Source of the DNA: an uncultured Pseudomonadota bacterium | Lineage (GTDB): Bacteria; Pseudomonadota; Gammaproteobacteria; Burkholderiales; SG8-39 | Direction: 5' to 3' | NCBI GenBank assembly: GCA_903921325.1 | Contig: CAIXPL010000037.1 | Location: 124,001-188,000 of the forward strand | DNA length: 64,000 nt | Shown here: positions 45,599 to 56,366 of the stretch, piece after piece | How the letters are laid out: each line of letters starts with the position of its first letter | How positions within the stretch are numbered: the stretch's first letter is position 1 | Position numbers and translations under genes: made by a program | Notes under the pieces: generated by a model | Databases searched by the model: none | Seen by the model: the letters and a program-made list of their open reading frames with translations, nothing else | Told to the model about the DNA's origin: nothing

Positions 45599-46495
45599 AT
45601 GGAGCGAATCTATCGGGTCGAGGTGATGGGCTTCAACACGACCGAGCGCATCATGCTGGGGAGCGTGTTCAATCTGTCATTGCGGCGCAGCCCCAGCTAC
45701 CGGCGTGCAGAGCCCGGTGAACAAGGTCATTTGTTGCTGGTCGACGGTGCCCAGGCCGAGTGCATTGCCGAGGCGAAGGCACGACTCGCCGCGACCCCGA
45801 TCAACGTGTTGCTGGTTGCCGATACCGAGCATCCCGAGGGCTGGCCCACCATTGCGCGTCCCCTGCATTGGGCGCGGTTGTTCAAGGCAATGGACAGCGG
45901 TCTGGGATTTCTCACCCACGGGGTGGCGACCCAGCAGGCCGGGGCGCGCCGCGCCCCCTTGCTCGGCACCGAGGAAACTCAAACCCTGCCCACAATGCGC
46001 ACACCTGCCCAGCCCGCCGCTGGCGGTCAGTCGCCGGCTACCGCTGCCACTCGGTCTGCGCAGACCATTGCCAGCCGGGCGCGGCCGCTATTGATTGTCA
46101 GCGCGATCACCCAGTCCGAAGGTCAGCCTGATCCGGCCGCACCTGAGATCGCGCTGCGCCCCAGTGGACACGCGCTCGATTGTGTCGACACACCCGAGCG
46201 TGCCATGGCACGGCTGATCGAGCGCGACTACGCCTGCATACTGATCGATCTGACCTTGCCCGATGGCGCAGCGTTTACGCTTTCACGCACCGTGGGGACC
46301 CGGCTCGGCCCGGGAGCACCGGCGCGCATTCTGTATGCGCCGCAGCCCTCGGCAGTACAACGCTGGCGTGCGCACCGTGCCGGTTGCGAGGCGGTGGTCG
46401 CAACTGCCACGGATGGTGCAGCCCTGGCTGCGGTCGTCACGCGACTCGCCGGTGTGCCCGGTGAGTCGCGCCTGCGAGGTGAACGCGTTGGTTGA
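45599..46495 (+). CDS. Receiver-like signalling protein, partly degenerate
   Basis: A 298-residue protein with no membrane helix. Residues about 40-100 form one receiver-like alpha/beta unit ([17 protein letters not shown]) without an obvious acceptor site. A Pro/Ala/Thr-rich linker (about 110-155) leads to a second unit (about 160-285) where [15 protein letters not shown] has an Asp at the acceptor position, but the usual acidic pair and the conserved Lys are not evident. It is best read as a phosphorelay scaffold or pseudo-receiver. ATG 45599 follows the kinase fusion by 33 bases, and its end overlaps the hybrid kinase start by 17 bases. Confidence 0.65.
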   Translation: MERIYRVEVMGFNTTERIMLGSVFNLSLRRSPSYRRAEPGEQGHLLLVDGAQAECIAEAKARLAATPINVLLVADTEHPEGWPTIARPLHWARLFKAMDSGLGFLTHGVATQQAGARRAPLLGTEETQTLPTMRTPAQPAAGGQSPATAATRSAQTIASRARPLLIVSAITQSEGQPDPAAPEIALRPSGHALDCVDTPERAMARLIERDYACILIDLTLPDGAAFTLSRTVGTRLGPGAPARILYAPQPSAVQRWRAHRAGCEAVVATATDGAALAAVVTRLAGVPGESRLRGERVG

Positions 46496-49400
46496 GGCTT
46501 TGCCCACCGCATCCCTGATCGCCGGTCTGTTGCTGGCAGCGGGAGCGGGCGCATGCGTTGCCTGGCTGGTCGCCCGCAGTCAGGCGGCCCGGCGCGAGCG
46601 CAGCCAGGCCGCCAATGCCGAGCAGGCGGCGCTTGCCCTGCGCGCGATCGACTCAGGCATATGGGACGTGAATTTCGTCAGCGGCGAGGTGTATTTCTCA
46701 GCCCGCCTGCGCGAAATCCTCCGTTATCCGCCACAGGCTGACCTGACTGCCCAGATGATTTTGGAGGCAAGCCTCCATCCGGCCGACCAGGTGCGCATGC
46801 GCGAGGCGCAGCGCCTTCATCTGGATGATGACGTGCGTTTTGATCATGAGTATCGGTTGCGTGCAGCCGATGGTTCCTATGTCTGGGTTCATGGCCGGGC
46901 AACCACGGTGCGTGACCAAGGCGGCGAACCGCTGCGCTTTGTCGGGATGATCACCGAGATCTCGCAGCGCAAGGCATTGGAGCGTGATCTGGGTTTGCGC
47001 GAGCGCCATTACCGCGAACTGGTCGAGACATCCAATCACCTGATCTGGGCACTGGATGTCAACGGCCGCTTTACCTTTGTCAATCGGCGCGGAGCGTTGG
47101 CGGTGCTTGGCTATGAGCCAGCCGATATGATCGGGCGGCACTTTCTTGATTTTGCAGCCGGGCGCGATCGCCACCAGGATGCGATCACGTTTGAGGAGCT
47201 GCTGCACAGCGCCGGGGTATGGAGCTCACAGACTCTGTGGCGCACGCGTGATGATCGGCGCGTTTTTCTGGCAGTCACGGCGACCGCAACCCGCGATGCG
47301 CGCGGACGTGCGCTGGGTGCGCTGGGCAGTGCAACCGATGTCACCGATCGGGTCGAGCGCGAAAAACTCTTGCAGCAAACAAATCGCCGTTCGCTTGAGG
47401 CAGCGCGCGTGAAGTCGGAATTTCTCGCCACCATGAGCCATGAAATCCGCACGCCATTGAATGGCGTGATTGCCACCACGTCGCTATTGCTCGAAACGCC
47501 TTTGTCAGATGAACAACAGGAATACACCGAGATCATCCGGACCTCGGGTGAGAGCCTGCTCGCGCTGATCAACGACGTGCTCGACTTCTCCAAGATCGAT
47601 GCTGCCCGCCTCGAACTGGAAGCAATGCCCTTCCTCATCGATCGCGCAATGGAAGACGCCATCGACATTCTTGGCGGCCGTACGCGCAACAAACGACTCG
47701 AATTGCTCTACGTCATCGATCCGGCTGTACCGAAGCTGCTGGTTGGCGATCTTGCGCGGGTGCGGCAGGTGCTGCTTAACCTGCTGTCCAATGCCATCAA
47801 ATTCACCGAAAGTGGCGAGGTGGTTGCCCGCTTGCGCCCGATCGCCCGCAACGGTACGCGGATCACGCTTGAGTTCAGCGTGAGCGATACCGGGATCGGT
47901 ATTGCCTCTGACAAGATCGACCGCTTGTTCGAACCTTTCACCCAGGCCGACTCCTCGACCACACGGCGCTATGGCGGGACGGGACTCGGACTGGCGATTT
48001 GCCGCCGGCTCGCCCGCATGATGGGAGGTGATGTCACGGTCGAGTCAGTGCTTGGTAAGGGATCGGTGTTCACCTTCCGTGCCGATCTGGGCGTGGCTGA
48101 TGCGCCGGCGGTGGCTGGCACGGCCGTGGCGGCGCTGCCTGTGCCCGGTGGGGGGACCTTGCAGCTGGCGGACCCTGCCGCGATCACGGCGCCGCGACCG
48201 GTGGTTACCAGCGCGCAGATGCTGTTGGTGGAACCCAACGCGACGGCACGTCAGATCCTCGTTCAGTGGGCGGCTCAGGCCGGCCTGGGAACCACCGCCG
48301 TTGGCGATGTCGCGCAGGCCCTGCAATGCATCGATGAGCATGGACTGCCCGATGTTTTGGTGGTCAGCATTGCCGGGCAGGCGCAGGGGAGTGAGCCCTT
48401 GATCGGCCGAGTGCGCGGCAGCCCGGGTGGTGAGCGCGTGCGTACGGTATTGCTCGCCACCCTCTCCAAGCGGCAATTGGGGCTGCTCGCCGCCGGTTAC
48501 GATCATGTGCTGGTGAAACCGGTGAAGTCGTATGCCTTCACTGACGCGTTGGCCGGGATCGTGCCGCCGGGGCGCGCTGGCCGCACGTCGCAGGGCATCA
48601 CCACACCCGCACAGGACATGCCGGCTGAAGCAAGCGCAGCGGACACTGCGATCGTAACGGACGCAGCAAGCGCAACAGGCGCGGCAAGCCCACCGGACAC
48701 CGCAAGTGCGACGGATGCAGCGAGCGCACCAAAGCCAATGAGCGCACCGGACACGACGCGCACAATGGGCCCAATGGGCGCGATGAATGCAGGCAACGCT
48801 GGTGCTGCAGTGATCGCAGCTAATGCCGGTAATGCAGGAAATGCTGGAATTTTAGGAAATGTAGGAAATGTAGGAAATGCCGGTAATGCAGAAGAACGTG
48901 TACTTGTCGTCGGTCATGCGCCCCCCGCACCATCGAACCGCCCTTTGCAGGTGTTGCTGGCCGAAGACCACGAAATCAATCAACTGCTTGCCCGACGCAT
49001 GCTCGAGCGCCTGGGATGTGCGGTGGAAGTGGTTGGCACCGGTCTTGAGGCGCTCGCCACGGTGACCCGCGAGCGGCCGGACTTTGTGTTCATGGACATG
49101 CAAATGCCGGAGATGGACGGACTGGAGGCGACCCGCCGGATTCGTGAATTGCCTGGCTGCAGCGCTGCCGAACTGGCCATTGTCGCGATGACTGCCAATG
49201 CCATGGTCGAGGACCGCAACGCCTGTCTGGCTGCCGGGATGAATGACTTTTTGACCAAACCGCTTGAGCGCCTGGCCCTGCGCGCGATACTGGATCGCTG
49301 GAGTCCGGCTGAGCGGGGTCAGCGTTCCGACGAACGCAGAACACCCATGGGTGTGCGCCAGGTGGCGCCGAGCGGTCGCATGAACACTGCCACCGGCGCG

Positions 49401-49751
49401 ACCGCCAATTTTGATACGACTCCGCCCATTCTCAGCGAGCGGCGCATGGCCGAACTGCTGCTGATAGGTGCAACCCAGCGCGCTGAACTGGTGGCCGTTT
49501 TTGGTCGCGAAGCACGTCGCGTCATGCATCGCCTTGACCAGTCGATCGCGGCGCAAAACCGGGTCGAGGTGCAGCGTGCCGCGCATTCAATCAAGGGCCT
49601 CGCCCTCAATCTGGGCGCCGTTCGGGTGGTCGATATTGCCGGGGCCATCGAGCGCCAGGCAGGCGAGGCGGCGCAGCGGCGCGATGAACTGGCGGCGGCG
49701 ATTGACGAGGCACGCGGCGCTCTGGAGCAGACCTACACCGACACGGTTTGA
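46479..49751 (+). CDS. PAS-PAS hybrid histidine kinase with pseudo-receiver, receiver and HPt
   Basis: A 1090-residue membrane-anchored hybrid kinase. One N-terminal helix (about 11-32) is followed by two PAS domains (about 50-165 with [14 protein letters not shown], and 175-300 with [17 protein letters not shown]), H-box [15 protein letters not shown] (His321), ATPase (about 430-550; [25 protein letters not shown]), a first receiver lacking its acidic residues (LVEPNAT; VVSIAG; about 580-690), a linker with a GNA/GNV repeat (784-804), a true receiver (822-940; acceptor Asp873 in [11 protein letters not shown]) and an HPt domain (His1036 in [11 protein letters not shown]). GTG 46479 overlaps the preceding gene; TTG 46488, eight bases after GAGG, is an alternative. 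Signal input is probably cytoplasmic, through PAS. Confidence 0.93.
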   Translation: MNALVEALPTASLIAGLLLAAGAGACVAWLVARSQAARRERSQAANAEQAALALRAIDSGIWDVNFVSGEVYFSARLREILRYPPQADLTAQMILEASLHPADQVRMREAQRLHLDDDVRFDHEYRLRAADGSYVWVHGRATTVRDQGGEPLRFVGMITEISQRKALERDLGLRERHYRELVETSNHLIWALDVNGRFTFVNRRGALAVLGYEPADMIGRHFLDFAAGRDRHQDAITFEELLHSAGVWSSQTLWRTRDDRRVFLAVTATATRDARGRALGALGSATDVTDRVEREKLLQQTNRRSLEAARVKSEFLATMSHEIRTPLNGVIATTSLLLETPLSDEQQEYTEIIRTSGESLLALINDVLDFSKIDAARLELEAMPFLIDRAMEDAIDILGGRTRNKRLELLYVIDPAVPKLLVGDLARVRQVLLNLLSNAIKFTESGEVVARLRPIARNGTRITLEFSVSDTGIGIASDKIDRLFEPFTQADSSTTRRYGGTGLGLAICRRLARMMGGDVTVESVLGKGSVFTFRADLGVADAPAVAGTAVAALPVPGGGTLQLADPAAITAPRPVVTSAQMLLVEPNATARQILVQWAAQAGLGTTAVGDVAQALQCIDEHGLPDVLVVSIAGQAQGSEPLIGRVRGSPGGERVRTVLLATLSKRQLGLLAAGYDHVLVKPVKSYAFTDALAGIVPPGRAGRTSQGITTPAQDMPAEASAADTAIVTDAASATGAASPPDTASATDAASAPKPMSAPDTTRTMGPMGAMNAGNAGAAVIAANAGNAGNAGILGNVGNVGNAGNAEERVLVVGHAPPAPSNRPLQVLLAEDHEINQLLARRMLERLGCAVEVVGTGLEALATVTRERPDFVFMDMQMPEMDGLEATRRIRELPGCSAAELAIVAMTANAMVEDRNACLAAGMNDFLTKPLERLALRAILDRWSPAERGQRSDERRTPMGVRQVAPSGRMNTATGATANFDTTPPILSERRMAELLLIGATQRAELVAVFGREARRVMHRLDQSIAAQNRVEVQRAAHSIKGLALNLGAVRVVDIAGAIERQAGEAAQRRDELAAAIDEARGALEQTYTDTV
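48828..48890 (+). repeat. 9-base tandem repeat, seven units, inside the hybrid kinase gene
   Basis: Seven consecutive 9-base units of the type GGWAATGYN (for example GGTAATGCA, GGAAATGCT, GGAAATGTA twice) run from 48828 to 48890 and encode Gly-Asn-Ala/Val tripeptides in frame. The stretch is much richer in A/T than the surrounding gene. It lies in the linker between the pseudo-receiver and the true receiver. Unit length is a multiple of three, so copy-number changes would alter linker length without frameshift. Confidence 0.9.
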
Positions 49752-49767
49752 GCGAGGTGCCGCAGCG

Positions 49768-50274
49768 TCAGGGCGCGCGCCGGCGCACGTAGTCTGCAAA
49801 AGCGAACTTGAAACCGGCCGCGCCTTCGGCGCTGTGCGGCTCGTGGCTGACAAGCTGCCACTGCTCCGGCTCGATCGGTGGAAACCAGGTGTCACCATCG
49901 AATTCGGCATCGATTTCGGTCAGGTGCAGAATGTCCGCCAGTGGTAAGGCAAGCGCATAGATCTGCGCCCCACCGATCACATGCACCTGGGGTGCCGGTT
50001 GCGCGAGCGCGAGCGCCTCCTCGATCGACTGCGCCCGCAGACACCCCGCGCAGACCTCGGCGTGCCGTGATATGACGATGTTGCTGCGACCGGGCAATAC
50101 CCGACCGATCGCTTCCTGCGTCTTGCGACCCATGATGATGGGCGCTCCCAGGGTCAATGCTTTGAAGCGGCGCAGGTCTTGCGGCAGATGCCAGGGCATG
50201 GCATTGCCGCGTCCGATCACCCGATTACGCGCGAGTGCCGCAATGATGCTGATCTGCGGCCGGGTGCTGCTCAT
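49768..50274 (-). CDS. folA: Dihydrofolate reductase (FolA)
   Basis: Reduces dihydrofolate produced by thymidylate synthase. The 168-residue enzyme shows [34 protein letters not shown] (substrate site with the catalytic acidic residue in the LPQD helix), [24 protein letters not shown] for NADPH, and [17 protein letters not shown] 50274 overlaps the thyA stop region by 4 bases. It converges on the hybrid kinase gene with a 16-base gap. Confidence 0.97.
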   Translation of the reverse strand: MSSTRPQISIIAALARNRVIGRGNAMPWHLPQDLRRFKALTLGAPIIMGRKTQEAIGRVLPGRSNIVISRHAEVCAGCLRAQSIEEALALAQPAPQVHVIGGAQIYALALPLADILHLTEIDAEFDGDTWFPPIEPEQWQLVSHEPHSAEGAAGFKFAFADYVRRRAP

Positions 50275-51065
50275 ACCGCAACGGGTGCTTTGATATGCGG
50301 ATGCGGGTCGTAGTTCTCGAGTTTGAAATGCTCGAACTGGAACGCATCGATTGACTGCACTTCTGGGGCAATCTGCAGCCGGGGCAGCGCCCGCGGCGCA
50401 CGTTGAAGTTGCAGGCGGGCCTGGTCGATGTGGTTCAGGTAAAGGTGGGCATCGCCCAGCGTGTGAATGAATTCACCGGCCTGCAATCCGCATACCTGCG
50501 CCACCATGTGCGTGAGCAGGGCGTACGAGGCGATGTTGAACGGTACACCCAGAAAAATATCGGCGCTGCGCTGATAGAGCTGGCAGGACAGGCGCCCGGC
50601 GGCAACGTGGAACTGAAACAGCGCATGACAGGGCGGCAGGCGCATGCGCGGAACATCCACTGGATTCCACGCCGAGACGATCAGCCGGCGCGAATCCGGA
50701 TTGCGGCGTATATCGGCAATCACCTGGGCGATCTGATCAATCGTGCCGCCATCGGGTTTGGGCCAACTGCGCCATTGATGACCGTAGACCGGTCCGAGAT
50801 CGCCATCGGCATCGGCCCACTCGTCCCAGATGGAGACGCCCTGTTCCTGCAACCAACGGACATTGGTGTCGCCGCGCAGAAACCAGAGCAGCTCGTACAG
50901 GATGGACTTCATGTGCAGCTTCTTGGTGGTGAGCAGCGGGAAGCCGGCATTCAAGTCAAACCGCATTTGCGCACCAAAGACCGACAGCGTCCCGGTGCCT
51001 GTTCGATCAGATTTCTCATGGCCAGCATCGAGCACATGCTGCATCAGTTCAAGGTACTGTTTCAC
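50271..51065 (-). CDS. thyA: Thymidylate synthase (ThyA)
   Basis: Methylates dUMP to dTMP. The 264-residue protein has the usual [69 protein letters not shown] with the nucleophile Cys in LPPCH, and [20 protein letters not shown]. The start is GTG 51065, supported by GGGGAGG just upstream and overlap with the sulfurtransferase stop; the longer frame to 51203 reads through that gene in another frame. thyA and folA form the standard folate cycle pair. Confidence 0.97.
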   Translation of the reverse strand: MKQYLELMQHVLDAGHEKSDRTGTGTLSVFGAQMRFDLNAGFPLLTTKKLHMKSILYELLWFLRGDTNVRWLQEQGVSIWDEWADADGDLGPVYGHQWRSWPKPDGGTIDQIAQVIADIRRNPDSRRLIVSAWNPVDVPRMRLPPCHALFQFHVAAGRLSCQLYQRSADIFLGVPFNIASYALLTHMVAQVCGLQAGEFIHTLGDAHLYLNHIDQARLQLQRAPRALPRLQIAPEVQSIDAFQFEHFKLENYDPHPHIKAPVAV

Positions 51066-51940
51066 CGCACCTCCCCGGTGGCGACCGGCCGGGCCGGGTC
51101 GGCGCACCATTCGCTCCAGGACCCTGCGTACAGTCGGCTGCCACGCAAGCCCGCAAGCTCCATGGCAAGCACATTGTGGCAGGCGCTCACACCCGATCCG
51201 CACATATGGACGACCGCATGCGCGTCCTGCCCGCCGAGCACGGTGAGCCAGTCGGCGCGCAAGTCTGTGGCACTTTTGAACCGGGCGTCAGCAAGATTGT
51301 CGACGAAGGGCCGGTTGATGGCTCCAGGCACATGCCCGCCGACCGGATCGAGGGTTTCGTTTTCCCCGCGAAAGCGCGTCGCGGCGCGCGCATCGACCAG
51401 AAGGAATCCGTCCGCGCTCGTCGCGGTGCTGGCGCGTGCCTGCAGATCTGCAAGCACTTGATCGCAGCGCACCACCCATGGACGCAAGCGAACGACGAGC
51501 GGTGTGGTGCTCACCTGGCGTGGCGTGGGTGAACCGGGTTCGAGGGCAAGGCCGGCCGCCAACCACGCCGGCAGGCCGCCATCGAGGACCGCAACAGCGT
51601 CATGGCCTATCCAGCGCAGCAGCCACCACAAGCGCGCGGCCATCATGCCGCCATGGGCATCGTAGACCACCACCTGAGTGTGCGCACCGATGCCGGCGGC
51701 GTTCAAGCGGCTGACCAACTGGTGCGGGTCGGGCAAGGGATGTCGGCCATTGCGGCCATCGGCGGGCGAGGATAGATCCTCGTCCATATGCATGAACGTC
51801 GCCCCCGGAATATGCCCGGCCTGAAAGGCCTCACGGCCGGCCTGCGGTGCACTCAAGTCATGGCGGCAATCGACGATGATCCAGTCGGGATCACGCAGAT
51901 GAGGCGCCAGCGCCGGCGCACTGATCAGGGTGCCGGCCAT
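51062..51940 (-). CDS. Sulfurtransferase, two rhodanese domains (SseA/thiosulfate sulfurtransferase-like)
   Basis: A 292-residue tandem-rhodanese protein. The N-terminal inactive domain has [11 protein letters not shown] and [21 protein letters not shown]; the C-terminal domain holds the catalytic Cys in [11 protein letters not shown] (about 246). A CGSGV loop fits 3-mercaptopyruvate sulfurtransferases and related enzymes better than CRKGV thiosulfate types. It overlaps thyA by 4 bases and the upstream Rieske gene by 16 bases, so the four genes Rieske oxygenase, sulfurtransferase, thyA and folA probably form one transcript. Confidence 0.92.
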   Translation of the reverse strand: MAGTLISAPALAPHLRDPDWIIVDCRHDLSAPQAGREAFQAGHIPGATFMHMDEDLSSPADGRNGRHPLPDPHQLVSRLNAAGIGAHTQVVVYDAHGGMMAARLWWLLRWIGHDAVAVLDGGLPAWLAAGLALEPGSPTPRQVSTTPLVVRLRPWVVRCDQVLADLQARASTATSADGFLLVDARAATRFRGENETLDPVGGHVPGAINRPFVDNLADARFKSATDLRADWLTVLGGQDAHAVVHMCGSGVSACHNVLAMELAGLRGSRLYAGSWSEWCADPARPVATGEVR

Positions 51941-53076
51941 GGATCGCTGCGCCCTGCCGCTGCCCCGAGCCGTGGGTGGCCACCGAGCTTGCGTTGCAGA
52001 TATTCATGGAAGTGCAACATGCCGTCTTCCATGGGGGACTGATAGGGACCGGCGTCGTTCAGGCCTGCGCGCATCAGGGCAAGCCGCCCGCCATCCATGC
52101 GCCGGGCGATTTCATCGTCCTCGCTTGCCGTCTCGGCATAGGCGGCCTGCTCGGCTTCGACGAATGGACGCTCGAACAGGACGATTTCCTCGGGGTAATA
52201 GAACTCCACGATATTGGTGGTGAGTTGCGGGCCGCGCGGGATCAGGGTGCTGACAATCAGCACATGGGGATACCATTCCAGCATCACATTGGGGTAATAC
52301 AGCATCCATATCGCGCCATCGGCTGGTTGGCGATCGCCGCTGAAGCGGCGCACTGCCTCGTGCCACTTGGCATACACCGGGGTGCCTGGCTGATCGAGCC
52401 CGCTGTTGACACCGACGATCTGCACGGAATATTCCTCACCGAATTGCCAGCGCAGGTTGTCGCAATTCACGAAGCTGCCCAGACCCGGGTGAAACGGGAT
52501 CACATGGTAGTCCTCGAGGTAGACCTCGATGAACGTCTTCCAGTTGTGCCGGTATTCCTTGACTTCGATCCGATCGAGCATATAGCCGGAGAAATCGAAT
52601 CGATCGGCGCAGCCCAGACTGGCCAGATCCTGTGCCACATTGCGTTGCCCGGCAAACAGCAGCCCGTTCCATGACTGCAACGGCCGCTGGCCGAGAGAGA
52701 CACAGGGTTGCGGCTCAAAATGCGGTGCGCCGAGCAGGCGCCCGTCCAGCCCGTAGGTCCAGCGGTGCAGCGGGCACACGATCGCGTTGGTGTTGCCGCG
52801 CCCCTCGAGCATCAAACTCTGCCGGTGGCGACAGACATTGGACATGAGCGCGACGCCCTCGCGGTTGCGCACCAGCATCTGGCCGTGATCAGCCGCCGCC
52901 AGGGTGCAAAAGTCCCCCACGCCTGGCACCATCAGCTCGTGCCCGACGTAGCCGGGGCCGGCGCGGAACAGCACCTGCCGCTCGTGTTCGAGCAGCTGCT
53001 CATCAAAATAGGCAGAAACCGGCAATTGCGGGCTGCTACGCAACAGTTGGGCAGGACTGCGAGGCAGCTCGGACAT
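51925..53076 (-). CDS. Rieske non-heme iron oxygenase, alpha subunit type
   Basis: A 383-residue oxygenase of the ring-hydroxylating/choline-monooxygenase-like group. Rieske ligands are CRHR (about 85-88) and CPLHRWTY (about 104-111). The mononuclear iron site lies in EVYLEDYHVIPFHPGLG, with two His. ATG 53076 is preferred: GGAGG lies 11 bases upstream, whereas TTG 53085 abuts it. It has no beta subunit, ferredoxin or reductase beside it. The substrate is unknown; location before sulfurtransferase-thyA-folA gives no clue. Confidence 0.92.
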   Translation of the reverse strand: MSELPRSPAQLLRSSPQLPVSAYFDEQLLEHERQVLFRAGPGYVGHELMVPGVGDFCTLAAADHGQMLVRNREGVALMSNVCRHRQSLMLEGRGNTNAIVCPLHRWTYGLDGRLLGAPHFEPQPCVSLGQRPLQSWNGLLFAGQRNVAQDLASLGCADRFDFSGYMLDRIEVKEYRHNWKTFIEVYLEDYHVIPFHPGLGSFVNCDNLRWQFGEEYSVQIVGVNSGLDQPGTPVYAKWHEAVRRFSGDRQPADGAIWMLYYPNVMLEWYPHVLIVSTLIPRGPQLTTNIVEFYYPEEIVLFERPFVEAEQAAYAETASEDDEIARRMDGGRLALMRAGLNDAGPYQSPMEDGMLHFHEYLQRKLGGHPRLGAAAGRSDPWPAP

Positions 53077-53230
53077 CGAGTGCAAACCTCCGGTCGGCGC
53101 GATACAAAGATGGTCATTTTACCCCGCATGCTCGGGCCCGGGGGGTAATTGGCGGGTGTTTCATTTGACCGTGATCGGAGCGGCACGCTATTCTTGTCGG
53201 CTACGCGCCGACCGCGGCCCGGATGTACCC

Positions 53231-53521
53231 ATGCCCAAGACCGCCGCTTCAAGCCTCCCGCCCCTCCCTACGGTGACCACTGACGGGGTGCCCTTGCCGG
53301 TCGATTTTGAGTCAGCTCTGGCTGAACTTGAGCAACTGGTCAATGCGATGGAGGGCGGCGCACTCACACTGGATTCATCGCTCGCTGCCTATCGTCGCGG
53401 TGCCGAGCTGGCGCGCCTGTGTCAGGACAAACTCAGTGCTGCCGAGCAGCAGGTGAAGGTACTGGAGGCTGACGTACTCAAGCGGTTTCAGGGGCCGGGC
53501 GACGATGATGCCGGTGCCTGA
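53231..53521 (+). CDS. xseB: Exodeoxyribonuclease VII small subunit (XseB)
   Basis: The small helical subunit of exonuclease VII, 96 residues from ATG 53231. The signature DFESALAELEQLVNAMEGGALTLDSSLAAYRRGAELARLCQDKL (about 24-66) is intact. The N-terminal 23 residues are a Pro/Ser/Thr-rich extension. It overlaps ispA by 17 bases, the usual xseB-ispA-dxs arrangement. The 154 bases up to the divergent Rieske gene hold no recognised site. Confidence 0.95.
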   Translation: MPKTAASSLPPLPTVTTDGVPLPVDFESALAELEQLVNAMEGGALTLDSSLAAYRRGAELARLCQDKLSAAEQQVKVLEADVLKRFQGPGDDDAGA

Positions 53522-54449
53522 ATCGCCGTGTATTGACGACGGAATTGAGCGCACCGGCGACCAGGTGGACTTCAAACACTGGAGCAGCGCGATCCAGCAG
53601 CGCATGGAACGCGCGCTCAGCCGCGCTGTACCCGGTCCTGCGCTGGTGCCGAGCGGTTTGCACGAGGCCATGCGCTATGCGAGTCTGGAGGGCGGCAAAC
53701 GGGTTCGCCCCTTGCTGGTATTTGCCGCGGCCGGCCTGTGCTCGGGTGTCCATCAAGCGGCCGAGCAGGCGGCGTGTGCCGTTGAATTGATTCATGCCTA
53801 TTCGCTGGTGCATGACGACATGCCCTGCATGGACGATGACATCCTGCGCCGGGGTAAACCCACCGTGCACAAGGCCTACGACGAGCCGACCGCGTTGCTG
53901 GTGGGCGATGCATTGCAATCGCTCGCTTTCGAGCTATTGGCCGCGCCGGGCCTGCTGCCCTCCGCGCAGCGGCAGTTGCAGATGGTGGCCTGCCTTGCGA
54001 GCGCGGCCGGTTCTCAGGGGATGGCGGGTGGTCAGGCAATCGATCTTGATGCGGTCGGCAAGACGCTCGATCTCAGCCAGCTGGAGACCATGCATCGACT
54101 GAAGACCGGCGCATTGATTCGCGCCAGTGTGCGTCTGGGTGCCTTGTGTGGCGCGGCCGATGCTGCTGACCTTGAGCGGCTCGATCACTACGCCAGCCGG
54201 GTGGGCCTTGCCTTTCAGGTGATCGATGACGTACTCGATGCACAGGCAAGCACGCAGACTCTGGGCAAGACGGCCGGCAAGGATGCGCAGGCGAACAAGC
54301 CCACCTATGTATCGCTGCTCGGTCTGGACAAGGCGCGTCAGCTGGCCGCTGACCTGCGCAGCGGCGCTCTGGCGAGCATTGCACCGTTCGGACACGGCGC
54401 CCATCGCCTGGCTGAGTTGGCCAATTTTGTCATTCAGCGGGCATTCTAG
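53505..54449 (+). CDS. ispA: Farnesyl/geranyl diphosphate synthase (IspA)
   Basis: Condenses C5 isoprenoid units to geranyl and farnesyl diphosphate. The 314-residue enzyme has [15 protein letters not shown], the first aspartate-rich motif [22 protein letters not shown] (about 103-124), [11 protein letters not shown], and the second aspartate motif FQVIDDVLD (about 238-246). ATG 53505 lies within xseB; ATG 53508 is equivalent. The N terminus is about 15 residues longer than typical. The stop overlaps the dxs start (TAGTG). Confidence 0.95.
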   Translation: MMPVPESPCIDDGIERTGDQVDFKHWSSAIQQRMERALSRAVPGPALVPSGLHEAMRYASLEGGKRVRPLLVFAAAGLCSGVHQAAEQAACAVELIHAYSLVHDDMPCMDDDILRRGKPTVHKAYDEPTALLVGDALQSLAFELLAAPGLLPSAQRQLQMVACLASAAGSQGMAGGQAIDLDAVGKTLDLSQLETMHRLKTGALIRASVRLGALCGAADAADLERLDHYASRVGLAFQVIDDVLDAQASTQTLGKTAGKDAQANKPTYVSLLGLDKARQLAADLRSGALASIAPFGHGAHRLAELANFVIQRAF

Positions 54450-56323
54450 TGCGCGATCCAGGCTCAGGCACGACCGTCCAGTTCGATCTGCTCGAAACGA
54501 TCGACAGCCCGGCCGATCTGCGCCGTCTTGATCGCCGCCAACTCGATACGCTGGCCGGCCAGTTGCGCGAGTTCATTGTCGAATCGGTTGCCCGCACTGG
54601 CGGGCACTTGTCGTCCAATCTGGGCACGGTCGAGCTGACCCTTGCCTTGCACTATGTGTTTGACACACCACACGATCGCATCGTGTGGGATGTCGGACAT
54701 CAGACCTACGCGCACAAGATTCTCAGCGGTCGGCGCGAGCAGATGAACCGATTGCGCATGTACGGTGGAATGTCCGGTTTTCCGCGTCGTAGCGAAAGCG
54801 AATACGACGCCTTTGGTACGGCCCATTCGAGCACATCGATCAGCGCCGCTTTTGGCATGGCACAGGCTGCGCGCTTGCAGGGCGAATCGCGCCATGCGAT
54901 TGCGGTGATCGGTGATGGGGCGATGTCAGCCGGCATGGCCTTCGAGGCGATGAATAACGCCGGTGTGTCCGATGCCGACTTGCTGGTGGTTCTCAATGAC
55001 AACGAGATGTCGATCTCGCCGGCAGTCGGAGCGCTCAATCGCTATCTGGCGCGTCTCATGTCTGGCCCCTATGTGGCGGCGCGCCGTGCCGGCAAGCGCA
55101 TCCTCGAGGTCATGCCCGAGCCGGTGGCATCACTCGCCCGGCGCGCCGAGGAACAGCTCAAGGGCATGGTGGTGCCATCGACCCTGTTCGAAGCATTCGG
55201 ATTTACCTATATCGGACCGATTGACGGTCATGATCTGGATTCCCTGATCCCGACACTGCGCAACATTCGTGATCAGGGCGGACCGCGTATGCTGCATGTG
55301 ATCACCCGCAAAGGTCAGGGCTATAAACTGGCCGAGGCCGATCCGGTGCTGTATCACGGGGTCTCAAAATTCAAACCCGCCGATGGGCTGGCGAGCGCGC
55401 GTGCACCGGCGCGGCCCGCCTACACCCAGGTTTTCGGTGACTGGCTGTGCGATCTTGCGGCACGTGACCCGCACGTGGTTGGCATTACCCCGGCGATGCG
55501 TGAGGGCTCGGGTCTGGTGCGCTTCGAGCGCGAATATCCCGAGCGCTATTTCGATGTTGGCATCGCCGAGCAGCATGCAGTGACATTTGCTGCGGGCCTC
55601 GCCTGCGATGGCATGCGGCCCATCGTTGCCATCTACTCGACATTTTTACAGCGAGCTTACGATCAGCTCATTCACGACGTTTGCCTGCAGAATTTGCCGG
55701 TGGTGTTTGCAATCGACCGTGGCGGACTGGTAGGGGCTGATGGCGCTACCCATCACGGCGCGTTTGATCTGAGTTTTTTGCGTTGCCTGCCCAATATGAC
55801 AGTCATGACGCCGGCCGACGAAGACGAATGCCGGCAAATGCTCTTTACTGCCTACAGCCTGGGTACGCCGAGCGCGGTGCGTTATCCGCGCGGCGCCGGA
55901 CCCGGCGTCATGCCACAGACCGAGATGAACGCACTGCCGATCGGTCGTGCGGTGGTGCGACGCGAAGGCACGCGGGTGGCCCTGCTGGTGTTTGGCAGCC
56001 TGCTCGATACGGCGCTCAGAGTCGGTGAAAGCCTGGATGCCACCGTGGTTAACATGCGCTTTGTAAAGCCGATCGATCGGGAAATGGTGCTGCAACTGGC
56101 CGCCCGGCACAGCCTGTTGGTCACGCTGGAGGAAAACGTGGTTGCCGGTGGCGCCGGCAGTGCCGTGGGCGAAGTGCTTGCCGCGGCCGGCAGCACGGTG
56201 GGCCTGTTGCAGCTCGGCCTGCCCGATTGCTTCATTGATCACGGCGATCAAACACAGTTGCTGGCCGAGGCCGGACTTGATGAGACCACCGTGCGTGAAC
56301 GTATTCTCGCCCGCCTCGCCTGA
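54449..56323 (+). CDS. dxs: 1-deoxy-D-xylulose-5-phosphate synthase (Dxs)
   Basis: First enzyme of the MEP isoprenoid pathway, thiamine-diphosphate dependent; 624 residues, full length. Visible motifs: [42 protein letters not shown], the ThDP motif [47 protein letters not shown] with catalytic Glu, and [31 protein letters not shown] 54449 overlaps the ispA stop by one base. Dxs products also feed thiamine and pyridoxal synthesis. Confidence 0.98.
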   Translation: MRDPGSGTTVQFDLLETIDSPADLRRLDRRQLDTLAGQLREFIVESVARTGGHLSSNLGTVELTLALHYVFDTPHDRIVWDVGHQTYAHKILSGRREQMNRLRMYGGMSGFPRRSESEYDAFGTAHSSTSISAAFGMAQAARLQGESRHAIAVIGDGAMSAGMAFEAMNNAGVSDADLLVVLNDNEMSISPAVGALNRYLARLMSGPYVAARRAGKRILEVMPEPVASLARRAEEQLKGMVVPSTLFEAFGFTYIGPIDGHDLDSLIPTLRNIRDQGGPRMLHVITRKGQGYKLAEADPVLYHGVSKFKPADGLASARAPARPAYTQVFGDWLCDLAARDPHVVGITPAMREGSGLVRFEREYPERYFDVGIAEQHAVTFAAGLACDGMRPIVAIYSTFLQRAYDQLIHDVCLQNLPVVFAIDRGGLVGADGATHHGAFDLSFLRCLPNMTVMTPADEDECRQMLFTAYSLGTPSAVRYPRGAGPGVMPQTEMNALPIGRAVVRREGTRVALLVFGSLLDTALRVGESLDATVVNMRFVKPIDREMVLQLAARHSLLVTLEENVVAGGAGSAVGEVLAAAGSTVGLLQLGLPDCFIDHGDQTQLLAEAGLDETTVRERILARLA

Positions 56324-56366
56324 ACACCGGTCAGGCTCGCCTGAGCGCGCGTGATAAAATCCGCCG

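Noticed and set aside
56235-56251. TTGAT...ATCAA inside dxs
   Set aside because: Spacing is seven bases rather than four and it lies in the middle of a coding region.
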